DNA from: Sphingobium sufflavum
Lineage (GTDB): Bacteria; Pseudomonadota; Alphaproteobacteria; Sphingomonadales; Sphingomonadaceae
Assembly: GCF_021403115.1 (NCBI RefSeq)
Contig: NZ_JAJSSH010000002.1
Span: forward strand, 434,001-498,000
DNA: 64,000 nt
Reading direction: 5' to 3'
Shown here: positions 61,289 to 64,000 of the stretch, piece by piece
Layout: each line of letters begins with the position of its first letter
Numbering within the stretch: position 1 is the stretch's first letter
Translations under genes and position numbers: made by a program
Notes under the pieces: model-generated
Told to the model about the DNA's origin: nothing
Seen by the model: the letters and a program-made list of their open reading frames with translations, nothing else
The model's database searches: none

Positions 61289-62374
61289 CTAGACGGCGGC
61301 CAATGCGGCTCGGCAGTGCGTGATGGTGCCTTCCTTGGCGCGCATCAGGGCTAGATGCTTATTCAGCAATTCCGTGATTTCCGCCCAAGACACGCTGGGA
61401 GCAAGAGCAACGATACCGTCCGCGAATGCGGCGGATGAAACAAACGTCAGGTCAAAGCCCTTCGCTTCATACTCAGTGACGATAGACGGCAGGTTTTCAG
61501 TCGTCCGTGCGTTCGGGCCATAAATGAACATCATCGTTGAATGGCCACTTTCAGCGACCTTCCCGGCGGCGTGGTCGATATCCGCTCGCGTGAATGGTTT
61601 GTCTTTTGCCTCGCAGCAATAGCGCGCCGTTTTGCCATCAGCCTCGAATACGTCGATGTCCGAAATCTCGTTCGAGGACGCGCCGCTCTGGTTGGCGGGA
61701 TGCGACGCAACATGCAAATCGCCGCCTTGGGTTTTGGCAAGAAGCTCGAAAAGTAGTGCCACGCTCAGGGCAAGGCTTTCTCCTTCGCACGATTGCGCCA
61801 TGAGGCTTTCCAGCAATGACAAAATTGCGCGCTTGCTGGCGACCGCATCAAACCGGCCTTCCGCGAAGGTGACCACGCGGCTTTCGAGCCGAAGAATGTG
61901 CGCCAGAACGGCGACGAGCGCCTCATCCGCATTACCTTGGGCGTTCGCCATTTCACCTACGGCGATAAGGCGTTCCAGCGTCTCGCGATCCTTCCCCCGG
62001 CGCACGGCGTTCTCAGTGCTCAAATGTGGGAAGCGGGCGGGCTTGTTTAAGAATGGCTCGTTCGAGCCGCCAAGGCGTTTCTCCAGGACCGTCTGCTCGA
62101 ACGGGACCACCACCGAATGGCATAGGGACCGGGCATCGAAAGCACCTTCCAACGGCGAACCTGCCTGTAGCACCAATGGGTTGGCCGCCGGGTTGGTCGC
62201 CTTGGCAAGCATCCCGTTGAGCAGCACATATTTGTAGGTGAGGTGGGTATGATTAATGATTTGTTCGATCTTTGTTTCCATCGGCGCAGGGACGCGGTAT
62301 GCGTTCTGCCTAGCGCGTTCGGTGGCTTCCGCTAAGATCGTCCGGGCGCGTGCGCTATCAACGGAAATTGTCAC
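61289..62374 (-). CDS. Type II restriction endonuclease, SacI family
   Basis: 361 residues. The start RARTILAEATERARQNAYRV and central GNADEALVAVLAHILRLESR resemble the SacI-type endonuclease family. A PD-(D/E)xK-like site is visible: EISDIDVFEADGKTARYCCE with AK following (Asp, then Glu-x-Lys). Such enzymes cut unmodified DNA, SacI itself at GAGCTC; the specificity of this one is predicted, not shown. The start is GTG with AGGG 6 nt upstream, weaker than the ATG of the methyltransferase 13 bp away on the other strand, so methylase may be made first or in excess. Confidence 0.8.
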   Translation of the reverse strand: MTISVDSARARTILAEATERARQNAYRVPAPMETKIEQIINHTHLTYKYVLLNGMLAKATNPAANPLVLQAGSPLEGAFDARSLCHSVVVPFEQTVLEKRLGGSNEPFLNKPARFPHLSTENAVRRGKDRETLERLIAVGEMANAQGNADEALVAVLAHILRLESRVVTFAEGRFDAVASKRAILSLLESLMAQSCEGESLALSVALLFELLAKTQGGDLHVASHPANQSGASSNEISDIDVFEADGKTARYCCEAKDKPFTRADIDHAAGKVAESGHSTMMFIYGPNARTTENLPSIVTEYEAKGFDLTFVSSAAFADGIVALAPSVSWAEITELLNKHLALMRAKEGTITHCRAALAAV

Positions 62375-62387
62375 TCAAGGCCCTACT

Positions 62388-63539
62388 ATGAACTCAGTTA
62401 TCCAGATCGCCGACGCTATGAGCCAATCGCGCAGAGTTCAAGAGGACCTGTCCGCTGTTTCACTGTTCTCCGGCGCTGGCGGGATGGACATAGGGTTTCG
62501 CCGTGCTGGGTTTCAAATTGAGTGGGCGAACGATTTCGATAAAGCGGCAGTAGAAACTTACCGCCGTAACATTGGCGATCATATCGTTCATGGAGACGTG
62601 AATGATTACATTGACAATCTTCGCCAATTTAGTGGCGTTGATTGCCTTTTTGGTGGACCGCCATGCCAAGGGTTTTCGGTGGCTGGCAAAATGGCACTTG
62701 ATGATCCCCGCAGCCAGCTCGTGAAATCTTACATGCGGGCCGTCGAAGTCGTCCGCCCCCGTGCCTTCGTCATGGAAAACGTCAAGGCGTTAGGCACCCT
62801 CACCAAGTTCAAGCAAGTCCGGGACGAGCTGCGTTCCTATGCCAACAGGATAGGCTACCAAACGGAGTTGGTGATTTTCAACGCCAAGCACTTTGGTGTC
62901 CCTCAGGCGCGGGAGCGCGTATTCTTTGTGGGCTTCCAGAAAGCAGGTCGGATCGAATTTGACCAACGCGCCAAGCGGTATTTCCGGCGGGAAGTTTCGA
63001 CTTTGGAGGCTATCCGCCATTTGGGGGTGCAGGGGACCGACGCAAACCCGAAGACCTGCAACGCTGTGGTCACGATTGCCGAGCGCCCGGTGCTTCGGAA
63101 AAGCCCGTATGCCGGGATGATGTTCAACGGCCTTGGTCGTCCGTTGAACCCGAACGTGCCCTGCGCCACTCTCCCGGCATCAATGGGCGGCAACAAGACG
63201 CCCATCATCGACGAACGCCACTACTATGGTGACGGTGAGAGTTGGGTTGAGGCGTATCACGCGCATCTGATGCAGGGCGGCAAATCGTATGGGATGAACG
63301 ACACTCCGCCGCACATCCGACGATTGACGCTGGAAGAGGCGCGTATCCTCCACACTTTCCCAGAGGGGTATGACTTTGCCGGGGGCAAGTCCGCCACCTA
63401 CCGCCAGATTGGTAATGCCGTCCCATGCGACCTAGCGTTCGCAGTAGCGCAAATAGCAATCGACGTGTTGAGCGACGCGGCGATTGACGACGCGGCCATG
63501 CCGCAACTTGCGTTGCAGCTTGCCGCCACTGCCCGCTAA
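62388..63539 (+). CDS. DNA (cytosine-5-)-methyltransferase
   Basis: 383 residues. Motifs in order: SLFSGAGGMDIGFRRAGFQI (I, SAM), CLFGGPPCQGFSVAGK (IV, catalytic Cys), AFVMENVKAL (VI), FGVPQARERVFFVGF (VIII), then a variable target-recognition region, and YRQIGNAVPCDLAFAVAQI (X). All elements needed for C5 methylation are present. It is divergent from the SacI-like endonuclease with 13 bp between start codons, so each promoter must lie inside the other gene. It protects the host and stabilises the element. Confidence 0.95.
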   Translation: MNSVIQIADAMSQSRRVQEDLSAVSLFSGAGGMDIGFRRAGFQIEWANDFDKAAVETYRRNIGDHIVHGDVNDYIDNLRQFSGVDCLFGGPPCQGFSVAGKMALDDPRSQLVKSYMRAVEVVRPRAFVMENVKALGTLTKFKQVRDELRSYANRIGYQTELVIFNAKHFGVPQARERVFFVGFQKAGRIEFDQRAKRYFRREVSTLEAIRHLGVQGTDANPKTCNAVVTIAERPVLRKSPYAGMMFNGLGRPLNPNVPCATLPASMGGNKTPIIDERHYYGDGESWVEAYHAHLMQGGKSYGMNDTPPHIRRLTLEEARILHTFPEGYDFAGGKSATYRQIGNAVPCDLAFAVAQIAIDVLSDAAIDDAAMPQLALQLAATAR

Positions 63540-63548
63540 CGCGGCCTT

Positions 63549-64000
63549 GTGACCAAGGCCGACCAAATCCGCAGCCTTGCCGCCGAAGGCCTATCCGTTT
63601 CCGACATCGCGGCGAAGGTCGGCATTCGCTACCAGCACGCATACAATGTGTTGAAGCGTAGCGGCACGGTCGCCACCCCGCGCCCAGCCAAGACCCCCAT
63701 TGCCAGCAAGCCGCCGCTCGACGTGCAGACATTGCTCGACGCGGGCTTTCGCCGTGCATCCGAATGGAGCCTAGACGACGCGGGGTTGCTGGTCCTCACC
63801 GAGGCGCTGCCCAAGGAGGTGGGGGTTTATGCGTTCGCGAGGGACGGGATCGTTCTGTATGTGGGCGTGGCGACGATGGGGCTGGCAAAGCGCATCTATT
63901 TCTATGCCAAGCCGGGCGTGTCTCAGCGGACGAGCCTGCGGCTTAACGACACCATCCGGCGCGAGCTTCAAGCCGCCGCCCGGATCGAGGTGTTGATCGC
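63549..64000 (+). CDS. HTH plus GIY-YIG nuclease domain protein, cut by the right edge
   Basis: GTG start 9 bp after the methyltransferase stop. Residues about 1-40 form an HTH (RSLAAEGLSVSDIAAKVGIR, then YQHAYNVLKRSG). From about residue 93 a GIY-YIG nuclease begins: KEVGVYAFARDGIVLYVGVA, then GLAKRIYFYA and RLNDTIRREL. The rest is outside the window. GIY-YIG domains occur in homing nucleases, repair UvrC and some restriction enzymes; location suggests it belongs to the restriction-modification module. Confidence 0.78.
   Translation, partial: MTKADQIRSLAAEGLSVSDIAAKVGIRYQHAYNVLKRSGTVATPRPAKTPIASKPPLDVQTLLDAGFRRASEWSLDDAGLLVLTEALPKEVGVYAFARDGIVLYVGVATMGLAKRIYFYAKPGVSQRTSLRLNDTIRRELQAAARIEVLI

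Larger units (their letters stand above)
52364..64000. mobile_element. Prophage-like or satellite element, continuing past the right edge
   Basis: From the tRNA-Lys att core onward, the genes are: integrase, HTH protein, primase-polymerase/helicase, TerS, TerL, several very small overlapping proteins, and a restriction-modification module. There are replication and packaging genes but no portal, capsid or tail gene in 11.6 kb. This gene content suits a phage-inducible island or satellite; a full prophage is not excluded because the right end is not seen. Confidence 0.75.

Overview
The window is GC-rich chromosomal DNA of an alphaproteobacterium, most likely a sphingomonad. Pointers are a TonB-dependent receptor beside a sugar-catabolic operon, an EcfG-like general-stress sigma factor with its own GGAAC-type promoter, a sigma-F/NrsF (DUF1109) pair, and dense ATGA-overlapped gene strings. 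No rRNA gene, complete tRNA or CRISPR array was seen.

Positions 1-9,300 hold a DNA-repair radical SAM gene (cut by the left edge), a DUF488 gene, and a coupled trehalose operon (glgX-treZ-treY, minus strand). Positions 9,400-16,400 hold a PAS-GGDEF-EAL protein, a four-gene overlapping operon with two different sulfotransferase-type proteins, and a secreted intradiol-dioxygenase-like protein. Positions 16,559-20,223 hold a divergent two-component system whose kinase carries an unusual ~240-residue low-complexity insert. GTP-type PEP carboxykinase and an EcfG-like sigma factor follow.

Positions 23,778-31,718 are one seven-gene minus-strand operon: ThuA protein, GMC dehydrogenase, its Tat-exported small subunit, two TIM-barrel isomerase/lyase-like proteins, an MFS transporter and a Gfo/Idh oxidoreductase. 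A TetR regulator and a TonB receptor lie upstream. The gene set fits oxidation of a glycoside to its 3-keto form followed by cleavage. Further right are a thioredoxin-like protein, a protein with two TonB_C-like domains, and YnfA.

From about 39,280 the DNA becomes accessory. There is a decayed SufS gene (N-terminal loss plus an 8-bp tandem duplication), then a sigma-F/NrsF stress regulon with two matching predicted promoters. Next is a lower-GC ion-transport block (NhaA, ClC, an APC-like carrier, a frameshifted SLC13 permease, DUF389). The tail of a conjugative element follows: trbI remnant, DUF2274, excisionase-like gene, and an integrase broken by one amber codon. This integrase points at a 50-bp 3' fragment of tRNA-Lys(CTT) at 52,364-52,413. 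A second integrated element begins on the other side of that fragment and runs off the right edge: integrase, HTH protein, primase-polymerase/helicase, TerS, TerL, small proteins, then a SacI-type restriction-modification pair and an HTH-GIY-YIG nuclease. No portal or capsid gene is visible, so it looks more like a phage satellite than a full prophage within this window.
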